Below, piece by piece: positions 47,587 to 57,458 of a stretch of DNA of 64,000 bases. The translations under genes were made by a program, and so were the position numbers. The notes beneath the pieces were generated by a model. It had not been told where the DNA came from. It saw only the letters and a list, made by a program, of their open reading frames with translations, and ran no database searches. The DNA is taken from NCBI RefSeq assembly GCF_900109605.1, contig NZ_FOAM01000002.1, forward strand, positions 186,001 to 250,000, written 5' to 3'. Position 1 is the stretch's first letter. Every line of letters starts with the position of its first letter. This DNA comes from Xaviernesmea oryzae. Its GTDB lineage: Bacteria > Pseudomonadota > Alphaproteobacteria > Rhizobiales > Rhizobiaceae.

Positions 47587-48513
47587 ATGATTGGACGTCG
47601 AGACTTTCTCTCGGTGCTGGCAGCGGGCATGATGGCGCCGCATCTGGCGCGTGCGGCAACAGGCGGTGCGACCTTGCCGCTCTGGCCGGATATGCCGCCG
47701 GGCGGCGGCGGCCCGACTGGACCGACCGAAATCAGGCCGGCCGGAAACTATTTCAACGTGTCCGTTCCTACGCTCGATATTTATCGCCCCCCGCGGCCGA
47801 ATGGCAGCGCCGTGCTGATCGCGGCCGGCGGGGGCTACAAGACGATTTCCAATGGCTGGGAAGGCAAGGGCGCGGCGAACTGGTTCAACGCACGCGGGGT
47901 CACCGCCTTCGTGCTGACCTATCGCCTGCCCGGCGAGGGCTGGAATGCCGGACCGCTCGCTCCGCTTCAGGATGCCCAGCGCGCCATGCGGCTCATCCGG
48001 TCGAATGCCGGCCGCTGGGAACTGGATCCGCAGCGCATCGGCTCCATCGGCTTTTCGGCCGGCGGGCACCTCATCGGCATGACGGCCACGCGCTCGTCCT
48101 TCCGCGCCTATCAGCCAGTCGACGGCATGGATACGCTTTCGGCCCGGCCGGACTGGGCCGTGCTTGCCTATCCCGTGATCACCATGCGCCTGCCCTATGG
48201 CAAGTCCATGTCGCGCAAGATCCTGATCGGCCCCGAGGCGGATCAGGATCTGGTCAAGGCCTGGTCGGTCGAAACCTATGTCGGGCCCGACTGCCCGCCG
48301 CTCTTCATGATCGACGCGCTCGACGATCCGGTCATCAATCCGCAAAACGGTGTGATCATGGCCGAGGCCTGCCAGAAGGCCGGGGTTAAGGCGGAGTTGA
48401 TCCGGCTCGAAGCCGGCGGCCATGGTTTCGGCATGGGCAAGCTCGGCAGCCCCACGGCGAACTGGCCGGTGAAGCTCGAGGCCTGGCTAAGGCTGCAGGG
48501 CGCCATTTCCTGA
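47587..48513 (+). CDS. exported alpha/beta hydrolase (esterase/lipase family)
   Basis: A 308-residue serine hydrolase. A twin-arginine-like signal opens it (GRRDFLSVLAAGMMAPHLA, cleavage near ARA-AT). The nucleophile elbow is IGFSAGGHLIGM, the acid is likely in FMIDALDDPVINP and the His in EAGGHGFGMG. The oxyanion stretch LIAAGGGYKTIS is present. The type resembles acetyl esterases of the BD-FAE/Axe group that act on acetylated sugars, but the substrate is not certain. GGGGG lies before the ATG. Confidence 0.88.
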   Translation: MIGRRDFLSVLAAGMMAPHLARAATGGATLPLWPDMPPGGGGPTGPTEIRPAGNYFNVSVPTLDIYRPPRPNGSAVLIAAGGGYKTISNGWEGKGAANWFNARGVTAFVLTYRLPGEGWNAGPLAPLQDAQRAMRLIRSNAGRWELDPQRIGSIGFSAGGHLIGMTATRSSFRAYQPVDGMDTLSARPDWAVLAYPVITMRLPYGKSMSRKILIGPEADQDLVKAWSVETYVGPDCPPLFMIDALDDPVINPQNGVIMAEACQKAGVKAELIRLEAGGHGFGMGKLGSPTANWPVKLEAWLRLQGAIS

Positions 48514-48555
48514 TGAAAGGTATGTGGCCGCTCTCTACGGTTTGAAAAACCGGTC

Positions 48556-49173
48556 TCACGGCCGAAGAGGTGGAAAGCCGCGATAGCTCTCCTCATGCGC
48601 ACCGGCGTGGTTTGCCATGCCGGGCCGGGTCAGCAGCCCGCGCGGCCTGGCAAAGCTGGTGATGCGCCGTGCCGGCGCCTCATGCCAGCCAATATTGAAG
48701 GCCCAGAGCTTGGGGAAGAATTCCAGGCTCGAATAGGGCAGGTGGTCGTGGATCCACCAGGCCAGCCTTTGCCAGTCTCCCTCCGCCTGGTGGCGATCCC
48801 ACACCCAGGGAACGACGATGCAGGCCATAGCGCCCTTATGCCCTCGTGCATCCTTCCTGTCCCAGACATGGCCGGCGGCGCTCGCCGCGTTCGAGGCGCA
48901 GTTCAGGCCGTTGAGATTGCCGAACGCGTTGACCTCGGGCGAACGATAGCCAGAGCGGATGTGCAGCCGCCCGAAGCTACGCTGCAGCGGCTCGAGAAGG
49001 TCTCGACAGAGCCGCGATCCGGTCTCGATGGCGAGGTCGGGATCATCAGGAATATTGGCGAAGCCGTGGAGGCTCGCAATCTCGGAATGAAGAAAGTCGC
49101 GCAGGAAGAAGCTGTCCGACAGCCGCACACGGCCGAGCTCCTTGAGACCGCGCGTTGATTTCGGCTTGCGCAA
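48556..49173 (-). CDS. hypothetical protein, possibly peptidase M15-like
   Basis: A 205-residue protein. The segment RLHIRSGYRSPEVNAFGN matches the start of M15/VanY-type carboxypeptidase folds, and later residues SAAGHVWDRKDARGHKG and NIGWHEAP have His and Asp spaced as in such metallopeptidases, though not in the strict SxHxxGxAxD form. No signal peptide is visible, so it would act in the cytoplasm or be exported by another route. Function uncertain. Confidence 0.55.
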   Translation of the reverse strand: MRKPKSTRGLKELGRVRLSDSFFLRDFLHSEIASLHGFANIPDDPDLAIETGSRLCRDLLEPLQRSFGRLHIRSGYRSPEVNAFGNLNGLNCASNAASAAGHVWDRKDARGHKGAMACIVVPWVWDRHQAEGDWQRLAWWIHDHLPYSSLEFFPKLWAFNIGWHEAPARRITSFARPRGLLTRPGMANHAGAHEESYRGFPPLRP

Positions 49174-49216
49174 GGAAGCCTCCTTTGCCCGAATGTCATC
49201 TCGGCGGGTAGGGCGG

Positions 49217-49669
49217 TCAGTCCAGGATCATGCCGCCGTGATAGTCGAGACGATAGGCGATCTGTCCCGCCCGCTCTATTCGTTCGACGCCCCGGAAGCT
49301 GCGGTGGTCGCCTTCGCTCTCGTCGATATAGTCATAGGGCGCGACCGCCAGACGGAATCCGCCGAGGAAGCGTCCCTCGCGATAAAGCGCGGACAGCGCC
49401 GTCTGGATGATGCCGCCCGCAACCGTCCCGTCGATCAGCGTCGGCAAGAGAATGCGGCCGTAATAGTTCATCGCCCAGATCGGCTTGTCCTCGAACCAGA
49501 CGCATTCCTGTCCAAGAAAATCGGTTCCGCCGAAATAGCTGTCGAGATAGCGCCAGGGGCCGCTTTCAAAGCCAAGATCATGAGAGCCAGGGCGCGTGGA
49601 TGGCGCGGAGCCGCCGCCGCCGACATAGCAGGCTGCCTTCGCCGCGACGATAAAGGCTGGGAGATCCAT
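49217..49669 (-). CDS. DUF5680 domain protein
   Basis: A 150-residue soluble protein. I recognise the DUF5680 pattern: MDLPAFIVAAKAACYVGGG, YLDSYFGGTDFLGQECVW, IWAMNYYGRIL, and GGFRLAVAPYDYIDESEGD near the end, followed by GVERI and YRLDYHGGMI. No biochemical function is known to me. The frame is open further upstream, but the start at MDLPAF fits the family. Confidence 0.65.
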   Translation of the reverse strand: MDLPAFIVAAKAACYVGGGGSAPSTRPGSHDLGFESGPWRYLDSYFGGTDFLGQECVWFEDKPIWAMNYYGRILLPTLIDGTVAGGIIQTALSALYREGRFLGGFRLAVAPYDYIDESEGDHRSFRGVERIERAGQIAYRLDYHGGMILD

Positions 49670-49795
49670 CGGTGAATCCGAACATAAAGTGATTATAAGC
49701 AGAACATAAAAGGACATGCTGGTGCCGGCAAGCGGATTTTGCAGCCGCTCGGCATGACGATGTATCGAGAACAGGCTTGTCCGAAGTCTGCACAG

Positions 49796-49824
49796 TTGAC
49801 ATTTCGATGACGCCGCCTTAATGA
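49796..49824 (+). promoter_or_regulatory. sigma-70 promoter of rpsD
   Basis: TTGACA (49796-49801) and TAATGA (49819-49824) are exactly 17 bases apart. The predicted start near 49831 gives a leader of about 168 bases. Confidence 0.7.
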
Positions 49825-49834
49825 CCGCCGTGAG

Positions 49835-49934
49835 CACCGGGCCGAAACGCCCGGTGTTTTCTTTGACATGTCCCGTGGAGTCTCCGGTCGCACCGAGACA
49901 CCTGTCAGAAGCCCGCGAGAGCGGGTTTAAGAGG
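49835..49934 (+). promoter_or_regulatory. structured 5' leader of rpsD
   Basis: Two hairpins lie in the leader: CACCGGGC (49835-49842) with GCCCGGTG (49849-49856) followed by TTTTCTTT, starting about 5 bases after the predicted transcript start; and CCCGC-GAGA-GCGGG (49912-49925). Either may bind S4 or attenuate transcription. Confidence 0.45.
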
Positions 49935-49998
49935 AGGGCGTGTTTCCTGATAAAGCGGCCGGCGCTCTCGCGTCCGGCGATAACAAGAGGAAATACGG

Positions 49999-50616
49999 AT
50001 GAGCAAGCGCGCATCGTCCAAGTATAAAATCGATCGCCGCATGGGCGAGAACATCTGGGGCCGTCCTAAGTCCCCGGTGAACCGCCGCGAATACGGCCCG
50101 GGCCAGCACGGCCAGCGTCGTAAGTCCAAGCTTTCCGACTTCGGTGTGCAGCTGCGCGCCAAGCAGAAGCTCAAGGGCTATTATGGCGATATCCGCGAGA
50201 AGCAGTTCCGCGCGATCTATGACGAAGCCAACCGCCGCAAGGGCGATACCTCGGAAAACCTGATCGGCCTGCTCGAATCGCGCCTGGACGCCATCGTCTA
50301 TCGCGCCAAGTTCGTGCCGACCGTCTGGGCTTCCCGCCAGTTCGTCAACCACGGCCACGTCACGGTTAACGGCGTCCGCGTCAACATCGGTTCTTACCGT
50401 TGCAAGCCCGGCGACGTTATCGAAGTGCGCCAGAAGTCGAAGCAGCTCGTGACCGTTCTGGAAGCGGTTCAGCTCGCCGAGCGCGATGTTCCCGATTACA
50501 TCGAAGTCGATCACAACAAGATGGTCGCCACCTTCGCGCGCGTTCCGAGCCTGGCCGATGTTCCCTATGCGGTCGTCATGGAACCGAACCTGGTCGTCGA
50601 ATTCTATTCACGTTGA
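49999..50616 (+). CDS. rpsD: 30S ribosomal protein S4
   Basis: A 205-residue S4, a primary 16S rRNA binder. Diagnostic segments: [40 protein letters not shown], the S4 RNA-binding domain [18 protein letters not shown] with [13 protein letters not shown], and the C-terminal [18 protein letters not shown]. It is monocistronic, as in other alphaproteobacteria, with its own promoter, leader and terminator. In enteric bacteria S4 represses its own operon; any self-control here would use a different leader. Confidence 0.97.
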   Translation: MSKRASSKYKIDRRMGENIWGRPKSPVNRREYGPGQHGQRRKSKLSDFGVQLRAKQKLKGYYGDIREKQFRAIYDEANRRKGDTSENLIGLLESRLDAIVYRAKFVPTVWASRQFVNHGHVTVNGVRVNIGSYRCKPGDVIEVRQKSKQLVTVLEAVQLAERDVPDYIEVDHNKMVATFARVPSLADVPYAVVMEPNLVVEFYSR

Positions 50617-50646
50617 TCTCTTGCACTTCGCACTTGCGAAGTCGCG

Positions 50647-50677
50647 AAAAGCCGCTCAGGAATGGGCGGCTTTTTTT
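50647..50677 (+). terminator. intrinsic terminator after rpsD
   Basis: GCCGCTC (50651-50657) pairs with GGGCGGC (50664-50670) and is followed by seven T's. Confidence 0.85.
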
Positions 50678-50755
50678 ATTGCCCGTTTCGCCTGGTCCGC
50701 CCTTGTTTGCTCACGACCGGCCGAAAACCGCGCTGGACGATAGCAGGGAGACAGG

Positions 50756-51700
50756 ATGCCGGACACTCAACCGCTCGACCTGCAGGCCATCCTTCAGGAG
50801 ATCCATGCCAAGCTGGAGCCACGCTTAGGCGAAGGCAAGGTGGCCGATTACATCCCGCCGCTCGCCCGCATCGATCCGCGAAAATTCGGCATGGCGGTCG
50901 TGACCATCGATGGCCAGACGGCAATGGTGGGCGATGCGCTGGAGCCCTTTTCGATCCAGAGCATTTCCAAGGTCTTCACGCTGACGCTGGCGCTTGGCAA
51001 GCATGGCGAAAACATCTGGAAGCGCGTCGGGCGCGAGCCTTCGGGCTCGGCCTTCAACTCGATCGTCCAGCTGGAGCAGGAAGGCGGAAAGCCGCGCAAT
51101 CCCTTTATCAATGCCGGTGCCATCACCATCAGCGACCTGATCCTGGCCGGCCACACGCCGCGCGAGGTGATCGGCGAGATCGTTCGCTTCATGCGCTATC
51201 TTGCCAATGACGACGAGATCGTCATCGATCCCGCCGTGGCGCGCTCGGAAGAGGCAACCGGCTTCCGCAACGCGGCGCTTGCCAATTTCATGCGCGCCTT
51301 CGGGCGGCTCGATCACCCGGTCGAGCATGTGCTGGGCGTCTATTTCCATCACTGCGCTATTGCCATGAACTGCGTGCAACTGGCCCGCGCTGGGCTGTTT
51401 CTCGCCAATGCGGGTGTCGCGCCGCTCTCCGGCCATACGGTGGTGTCGCGCGAGCGGGCCAAGCGCATTAACGCGCTGATGCTCACTTGCGGCCATTATG
51501 ATGGCTCCGGCGATTTCGCCTATCACGTCGGCCTGCCCGGCAAGAGCGGGGTCGGCGGCGGCATTCTCGTGGTCGCACCCGGCAAAGCCTCGATTGCCGT
51601 CTGGTCGCCGGGGCTCAACCAGAATGGCAATTCGCTGCTGGGGTCTCTGGCGCTGGACATGCTGGCACATCGCACGGGGTGGTCCGTCTTCGGCGCATGA
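50756..51700 (+). CDS. glsA: glutaminase A
   Basis: Hydrolyses glutamine to glutamate and ammonia. The 314-residue protein is a serine-dependent beta-lactamase-fold enzyme: active-site [16 protein letters not shown] (Ser-x-x-Lys), [35 protein letters not shown] and [30 protein letters not shown] precedes the ATG. Confidence 0.95.
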   Translation: MPDTQPLDLQAILQEIHAKLEPRLGEGKVADYIPPLARIDPRKFGMAVVTIDGQTAMVGDALEPFSIQSISKVFTLTLALGKHGENIWKRVGREPSGSAFNSIVQLEQEGGKPRNPFINAGAITISDLILAGHTPREVIGEIVRFMRYLANDDEIVIDPAVARSEEATGFRNAALANFMRAFGRLDHPVEHVLGVYFHHCAIAMNCVQLARAGLFLANAGVAPLSGHTVVSRERAKRINALMLTCGHYDGSGDFAYHVGLPGKSGVGGGILVVAPGKASIAVWSPGLNQNGNSLLGSLALDMLAHRTGWSVFGA

Positions 51701-51856
51701 GGCGATGCCTGCCGTTTTCGCTTGATCTTGCCGGCCAATCGGGGCAAGCCGCTGGCAATCCTGGGCGAGGCCGATGGCGCGCGCCCAAACATGCCCTCAA
51801 GGGTGCGGCATCCCGATGGGACTGCCGCCGGCCCGATGATCCGGATGTGATCGCTT

Positions 51857-52735
51857 ATGGATGCTCATTCCCTTGACCGCGACAGCGCGCCGGTGCTTGA
51901 CGGCGAGCCGCTTGCCGCGGATCAGCCTGCCATCTTCGCTGGCATGCCAACGTCCGTGTCGTTCAACAAGCTGCGCAAGCGCCTCCTGCGCCAGGTTCGC
52001 CAGGCGATTGAGGATTTCGGCATGCTGGAGCGGCAAAGCCGTTGGCTTGTCGGCCTTTCCGGCGGCAAGGACAGCTACAGCCTGCTGGCCTTGTTGCTCG
52101 ATCTTAAATGGCGGGGTCTCCTGCCGGTCGAACTGATCGCCTGCAATCTCGATCAGGGGCAGCCGAACTTCCCCAAGCATATTCTTCCCGAATATCTTGC
52201 CTCCATCGGCGTGGCCCATCGCATCGAATATCGCGACACCTATTCGATCGTGAAGGAGAAGGTGCCAGAAGGCGGGACCTATTGTGCGCTCTGTTCGCGC
52301 CTGCGGCGCGGCAATCTCTATCGCATCGCACGGGAAGAGGGCTGCGATGCGCTCGTGCTCGGCCATCACCGCGAAGATATTCTCGAAACCTTTTTCATGA
52401 ACCTCTTCCATGGCGGACGTCTGGCCGCCATGCCGCCCAAGCTCTTGAACGACGAGGGTGACCTCATGGTGCTGCGCCCGCTTGCCTATGCGGCGGAAGA
52501 GGATCTGGCGAAATTCGCCGCCGCCATGCAGTTTCCCATCATCCCTTGCGATCTCTGCGGCTCCCAGGATGGGCTGGAGCGCAACGCGATGAAGGCGATG
52601 TTGTCGGATTTCGAGCGGCGGATGCCCGGCCGCAAGGACCGGATGCTGCGGGCGCTCGGCCATGTGAACCCGTCGCATCTGATGGATCCCAAGCTTTTCG
52701 ACTTCAAATCCCTTTTCACGGAGCCTTCCGCATGA
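51857..52735 (+). CDS. ttcA: tRNA 2-thiocytidine synthetase TtcA
   Basis: Thiolates cytidine 32 of certain tRNAs, using ATP and a [4Fe-4S] cluster. The 292 residues show the PP-loop [12 protein letters not shown] and the two Cys pairs: [10 protein letters not shown] and [28 protein letters not shown] is typical. The first 30 residues are a variable extension. Its stop overlaps the next ATG (ATGA). Confidence 0.93.
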   Translation: MDAHSLDRDSAPVLDGEPLAADQPAIFAGMPTSVSFNKLRKRLLRQVRQAIEDFGMLERQSRWLVGLSGGKDSYSLLALLLDLKWRGLLPVELIACNLDQGQPNFPKHILPEYLASIGVAHRIEYRDTYSIVKEKVPEGGTYCALCSRLRRGNLYRIAREEGCDALVLGHHREDILETFFMNLFHGGRLAAMPPKLLNDEGDLMVLRPLAYAAEEDLAKFAAAMQFPIIPCDLCGSQDGLERNAMKAMLSDFERRMPGRKDRMLRALGHVNPSHLMDPKLFDFKSLFTEPSA

Positions 52736-53556
52736 CCACCGAGATCGACATCGCCGCGCTTGCCGCCCTGCTGCAGGAGGCGGCGAATGCCGAGATCCTG
52801 CCGCGCTTTCGCAATCTCGGTGCGGGCGACATCCGCGCCAAGAGCGAGGCGATCGATCTTGTGACCGAAGCGGATGAGGCGGCCGAGCGCCTGATCAAGG
52901 CGCGCATGGAAACCATTCTGCCGGGTGCGCTTTTCGTCGGCGAGGAATCGACAGCCGCCGACCCCTCGCTCTTGCAGAAGCTGGGTGAAGCGGATCTGGC
53001 TGTGATCGTCGACCCGATCGACGGAACCTATAATTATGCTGCCGGCATGCCGCTTTTCGGCGTCATGGCCAGTGTGGTTGCCAAGGGCCAGACCGTGGCC
53101 GGCATTATTTACGATCCGCTCGGCAATGACTGGGTGATCGCCGAAAAGGGCTCCGGCGCCTGGATGTGCAAGCCTGACGGCAGCCAGGAGAAGCTGGCCG
53201 TTTCGCCCGCCCCGGCACTGGAAGACATGGTCGGCTGCGCCTCGACCGGCTTCTATCCGCCGGAGACGCGCGCGCTGATCATGGGCAAGATGGCCCAGGT
53301 GCGGGTGGCTGCCAGCTATCGCTGCGCCGCGCATGAGTATCGCACGCTCGCTGCGGGTTTCCTGCACTTCCTGATGTATCAGAAGCTGATGCCCTGGGAT
53401 CATCTGGCTGGCTGCCTGATCGCCGAGGAGGCTGGTGCCTATGTCGCTCGCTTCGACGGCGCGCCCTATCGCCCGACCGATCTCGCCGGCGGGCTGCTGG
53501 TCGCCAGCGACCGACAGGCCTGGACGGAGCTGCGCGAGAAGGTCTTCGTGGCCTGA
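52732..53556 (+). CDS. inositol monophosphatase family protein
   Basis: A 274-residue Mg-dependent phosphatase. Metal ligands are visible: [41 protein letters not shown] and [15 protein letters not shown]. The substrate may be inositol phosphate, 3'-phosphoadenosine phosphate or another sugar phosphate. It is translationally coupled to ttcA and ends in a terminator. Confidence 0.92.
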   Translation: MTTEIDIAALAALLQEAANAEILPRFRNLGAGDIRAKSEAIDLVTEADEAAERLIKARMETILPGALFVGEESTAADPSLLQKLGEADLAVIVDPIDGTYNYAAGMPLFGVMASVVAKGQTVAGIIYDPLGNDWVIAEKGSGAWMCKPDGSQEKLAVSPAPALEDMVGCASTGFYPPETRALIMGKMAQVRVAASYRCAAHEYRTLAAGFLHFLMYQKLMPWDHLAGCLIAEEAGAYVARFDGAPYRPTDLAGGLLVASDRQAWTELREKVFVA

Positions 53557-53585
53557 TCCAAGACCATTGTGGGATCGTCGAAAAG

Positions 53586-53623
53586 GCCGGGTTGCGCGTC
53601 GTGCAGCCCGGCGTTTTTGTTTC
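53586..53623 (+). terminator. intrinsic terminator after the phosphatase gene
   Basis: GCCGGG (53586-53591) and CCCGGC (53607-53612) arms are followed by GTTTTTGTTT. Confidence 0.7.
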
Positions 53624-54907
53624 TTACATATGGCCGGCAGCCGGGTCGAGCGCCGTCTCGTCACCAGGATGGGTGAAGAGTTGGCCGCGCTCGGCCCAGA
53701 GCACGGCCACCAGGCTGACGGCGCCAAAGACGGCAAAGCCGCCGAAGAGCGGCTGCACGGTGCCATTGAACATCTGGCCGATGGTGCCGCCGAGAATGGC
53801 GCCGCCGGTGGTGGAGACGAAGCCGGTGATGGCGGTGGCCGTCCCGGCAATATGACCCATCGGCTCCAGACTGATGGCGGTGAAATTTGTCGCCACCACC
53901 GCGAACATCATCAGAAGCAGGGTCAGGCCGAGATAGGTGATCAGGAATGGCGGCTTGCCACCCAGCGACAGCAGGAAAATCAGGGCTGCCAGAATGGTGA
54001 AGCCGATCATTCCCGCATGCGAGATCCGCCGCATGCCGAAGCGGCGCACGAATTGGCCATTGCCGAAATTCGCCAGTGCAATGCCCGAGCCGGTGCCGGC
54101 AAAGGCGAGAGGCAACCAGTCGCCCAGCCCATAGACCGTCCCGAACACCTGCTGCACGGTGACGATGAAGGCGCAGATCACGCCGGTGAACAAGGTCAGC
54201 GCGATCATGTAGCCGCAGGTGATGCGGTTGGTCAGAACGGTGGAGAAGCCGCTGACCACCGACGCCAAGGACAGTGGCTGGCGCTCGGCCTGAGGCAGGC
54301 TTTCGCGCATGCGCAGTGCTGCCCAGAGAAACAGGATGGCACCGACACCGCCCAGCAGCACGAAGATCCATGACCAGTCTCCGAAAAACAGCACCGCCTG
54401 ACCCAGCGAGGGCGCGATGATCGGAACCAGCATGAAGACGATCATGATATAGGACATGACCCGCGCCATCTCGCGCCCACCGAAGCAATCGCGGGTGATG
54501 GCAGTCGTGCAGATGCGCACCGCTGCCCCGCCAATACCCTGGCAGAAGCGCAGGATCAAAAGCGCGGTGAAGCTCTCGGTCCAGGCGGCGCCCAGCATGG
54601 CGACGGTGAAGATTGCCAAGCCAGCGAGAAGCACACGCCGCCGGCCGAAGGCATCCGCCAGGCTGCCGAAGAAGAGCTGCGACAGGCCGAAGCCGAAGAA
54701 GAAGACGGCGATGACCAGCTGCGCATCGTTTTCCTTTTCGACATGCAGCGCACTGGCAATGTGGGGCAGGGCCGGCAGCATGCTGTCGATGGCAAAGGAA
54801 ATGCTCGCCGTCATCAGCGCCATGGTGATGACGAATTCGCTGAAGCCGAGGCCGATGCGGGCCGAGCCCTCATCCACGGCCGGGCCGGACTTCGTTTGCG
54901 CTGTCAT
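53624..54907 (-). CDS. MFS drug efflux transporter, Bcr/CflA type
   Basis: A 427-residue inner-membrane antiporter with 12 helices. The loop 2-3 motif reads GSLADAFGRRRVLLAGLA. FSEFVITMALMTASISFAID opens helix 1 and LRFCQGIGGAAVRICTTAIT marks the helix 5 region. The start MTAQTKSGP follows GGAGGAC by 8 bases; a much longer upstream frame is rejected. It is clearly related to the next gene upstream (same GHIAGTA or GHVAGTA motif near helix 11), so the two are tandem paralogues. Confidence 0.88.
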   Translation of the reverse strand: MTAQTKSGPAVDEGSARIGLGFSEFVITMALMTASISFAIDSMLPALPHIASALHVEKENDAQLVIAVFFFGFGLSQLFFGSLADAFGRRRVLLAGLAIFTVAMLGAAWTESFTALLILRFCQGIGGAAVRICTTAITRDCFGGREMARVMSYIMIVFMLVPIIAPSLGQAVLFFGDWSWIFVLLGGVGAILFLWAALRMRESLPQAERQPLSLASVVSGFSTVLTNRITCGYMIALTLFTGVICAFIVTVQQVFGTVYGLGDWLPLAFAGTGSGIALANFGNGQFVRRFGMRRISHAGMIGFTILAALIFLLSLGGKPPFLITYLGLTLLLMMFAVVATNFTAISLEPMGHIAGTATAITGFVSTTGGAILGGTIGQMFNGTVQPLFGGFAVFGAVSLVAVLWAERGQLFTHPGDETALDPAAGHM

Positions 54908-55167
54908 GAAAATGTCCTCCGGACGAAGTCCGCCAGCGGCCATGCACCCGAAGGGCGGCGCGCAGGCGGATCGGGTCAATATGATCGATCGAAATAATGT
55001 GCGCGCCCGATGGAACGACGGGCGCGTGATGGCAGACGATGCGGGTCTCCCCGTCCAGCGGTCTTGTACCGCGCAGCCGGCCTGAGCTCCTTGGCCATTC
55101 ACCGAGGCCCCCGACAATGGAGGCTTCGTGCACGGCCTGGGATTCCGACCTGGCTCGCGACGGCGCT

Positions 55168-56403
55168 TTAGGCCTTGTTCTGGTGCGGCTGCATCAGCTT
55201 GCCCCGCTCGGCAATCAGCACCATCACCAGGCCGGCCAGACCGACGATGAGGAAGCTGAAGGCCAGCGGCGTTCCCGTACCATCGAAGGCTTGGCCGATC
55301 AGCGCTCCAAGGACCCCTCCGATGACCGTCTGTGTGAAGCCGAGGACGGAGGAGGCTGTGCCTGCCACGTGGCCCAACGGTTCCATGGCCATGGCGTTGA
55401 AGTTGGGGCCGATCAGCCCGAACTGGAACATGGCGAGCGCATAGAACACCGCGAAGAGCCAGAAGGGGACATAGCCGAGGAACGAGAACAAGGCCCAGGC
55501 GGCAGAGACAAGACAGAAGCCGATCAGGGCCGCATGCGACAGACGACGCATGCCGAAGCGCTGCACAAGCCGCGAATTGGTGAAGGAAGAGACTGCCATC
55601 AAGCCTGCGAAACCGGCAAAGGTCAAGGGGAAATAGACGCCGAGACCATAGACGCCGACCAGCAGCTGCTGCGCCGAATTGATGAAGCCGAACAGGCCGC
55701 CGAAGATGAACGCGATCGCCAGCGCATAGAGAAACGACACGCGATTGCCGAGCACGATGGCAAAGGCCGTGCCGATCGAGCGGAGCGTGAATGGCCGGCG
55801 GTTTTCCGGATCAAGGGTTTCCGGCACATGCAGGAAGAAGAGCGAGGCCACCAGCAGCCCGAAGAGGAAGATGAAAACGAAGATCAGGTGCCATTCGCCA
55901 AAGAGCATGATGAGCTGGCCGATGCTGGGCGCAATCACCGGGATGACCATGAAGACCATCATCACCAGCGACATGATCTCCGCCATCATCCGCCCGCCAT
56001 AGACGTCCCTGACGATGGAGACCGTGATGACGCGCGACGCCGAAGCGCCAACACCCTGCATGAAACGAAGGGCCAGCATCATGCCGAAGCTGGGCACGAA
56101 CACGATGGCGAGCGCGCAGGCACAGTAAAGGGCAAGGCCCGCCAGAAGCGGCGTGCGGCGGCCGAAGCGATCCGACAAAGGCCCGAAGATCAGCTGAGCA
56201 AAGCCCATGCCGATCATATAGGTTGAGATCACCAGCTGCCGCGTGTTCTCATCCGTGACCCCGAGGCTGGAGCCGATCTCCTGCAGCCCCGGCAACATGA
56301 TGTCGATCGATATCGCATTGATGGACATGAGCATTGCCATCAGGGCGACGAATTGGTTCTTGGATAAGGTGGGAAGCGGCGCTGCCTCTGACGTTGTGGT
56401 CAT
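55168..56403 (-). CDS. MFS drug efflux transporter, Bcr/CflA type
   Basis: A 411-residue, 12-helix transporter of the same group. The motif GPLSDRFGRRTPLLAGLALY follows helix 2; LRFMQGVGASASRVITVSIV lies in the helix 5 region. SKNQFVALMAMLMSINAISI opens helix 1. The start MTTTSEAAPL is the first ATG. It lies 260 bases before the paralogue on the same strand. Substrate unknown for both. Confidence 0.88.
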   Translation of the reverse strand: MTTTSEAAPLPTLSKNQFVALMAMLMSINAISIDIMLPGLQEIGSSLGVTDENTRQLVISTYMIGMGFAQLIFGPLSDRFGRRTPLLAGLALYCACALAIVFVPSFGMMLALRFMQGVGASASRVITVSIVRDVYGGRMMAEIMSLVMMVFMVIPVIAPSIGQLIMLFGEWHLIFVFIFLFGLLVASLFFLHVPETLDPENRRPFTLRSIGTAFAIVLGNRVSFLYALAIAFIFGGLFGFINSAQQLLVGVYGLGVYFPLTFAGFAGLMAVSSFTNSRLVQRFGMRRLSHAALIGFCLVSAAWALFSFLGYVPFWLFAVFYALAMFQFGLIGPNFNAMAMEPLGHVAGTASSVLGFTQTVIGGVLGALIGQAFDGTGTPLAFSFLIVGLAGLVMVLIAERGKLMQPHQNKA

Positions 56404-56891
56404 GCTTGTCTATCCATCCATCCCGCATCGTTCACGGCGCATTGCAAGCCGTATGTCCGTACCCGATGCACGGCTGATGCCAGTCAAAAATCCAATCCCA
56501 CAAGCGCTGCAAGGGCAAAAGACTGCCTCATGCGCTATGCAAGGACGCACAGCGCAGCCTCGCGGAGAACCAAAGCCGGTCTTGCAAGTCTTGCGGCGAC
56601 GTCGTCAGCGCAGCGATCATTCCGGCAACGAGCTCTACGCGAATCCGTTCCCTGAGCAGAGACATGCCGCCAACCGACGCGGCGGACCGGCCGATCGCAC
56701 CTCTTTTGCCCATTCTTGTATAACCGCAGGATGACAGGCGAAGAGCAAGAAAGATTGCCACCCGTCACGACGTGACAGGCCCCTCATTATCTGCTTCGCA
56801 CTCATAATCGAGAGGCTGTTGCTTCGGCAATTGCAGAAAATCGCCGATCACGGAAGCTTGACGCGTACCGTGTCTCCCAGCCTAAAAACGC
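56404..56891. other. 488-base region between MFS promoter and grxD terminator
   Basis: A 77-codon leftward frame ending at 56528 is open but has no domain and no clear ribosome-binding site. I do not call it. The right end holds the grxD terminator. Confidence 0.4.
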
Positions 56892-56915
56892 AAAAAGGCG
56901 GTGGCCCGCCTTTTT
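56892..56915 (-). terminator. intrinsic terminator after grxD
   Basis: AAAAAGGCGG (56892-56901) and CCGCCTTTTT (56906-56915) are perfect arms around a 4-base loop, and work on either strand. It lies 57 bases beyond the grxD stop. Confidence 0.85.
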
Positions 56916-56971
56916 CATGTGCTTGATCGATGACCGGATCATCTGGAGTTCCGGCATGCCTCGAATGAGGT

Positions 56972-57307
56972 TCAGGCCGCGCCGCGCACGGTCACACCCT
57001 GCTCTTGCAGCAAGGTCTGCAGTTCGCCTGCCTGAAACATTTCGCGCACGATGTCGCAACCGCCGACGAATTCGCCCTTCACATAGAGCTGCGGAATCGT
57101 TGGCCAGCTTGCATAGTCCTTGATGCCCTGGCGCAGATCCGCATCGGCCAGAACATTGACGCCCTTATAGTCGACACCGATATAGTCGAGAATCTGCACG
57201 ACCTGACCGGAGAAACCGCACTGCGGAAACTGCGGCGTGCCCTTCATGAAGAGGACGACGTCGTTGGTCTTGACTTCATTGTCGATGAATTCGTGAATTC
57301 CGCTCAT
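56972..57307 (-). CDS. grxD: monothiol glutaredoxin, Grx4/GrxD type
   Basis: A 111-residue CGFS glutaredoxin that carries and delivers [2Fe-2S] clusters. The active site is [20 protein letters not shown], with the single Cys of the CGFS class, and the glutathione-binding [20 protein letters not shown] is intact. The start [11 protein letters not shown] is the family start. It is the last gene of the leftward purL-bolA-grxD run, 150 bases after the small basic protein gene. Confidence 0.95.
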   Translation of the reverse strand: MSGIHEFIDNEVKTNDVVLFMKGTPQFPQCGFSGQVVQILDYIGVDYKGVNVLADADLRQGIKDYASWPTIPQLYVKGEFVGGCDIVREMFQAGELQTLLQEQGVTVRGAA

Positions 57308-57458
57308 GGTCTCATGTCCTTCTGGCACCCGAGGTCAAGGATCGGGGCTTTGTCCTTGGTTTAAATAGCATGGGCCTGCCGGCTTTTCATCCCGAACCGG
57401 CAAAGAATTTGTCTACGGGGCAGCCGAAAGCAGGCTTCGCGCGCTTTGTCGCGGACCG

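Noticed and set aside
55039-56226. 395-codon open frame on the plus strand opposite the MFS gene
   Set aside because: Glu/His-rich product without family resemblance; the minus strand encodes a clear transporter.
56528-56761. 77-codon leftward frame upstream of the MFS gene
   Set aside because: No domain and no clear ribosome-binding site; composition unlike neighbours.
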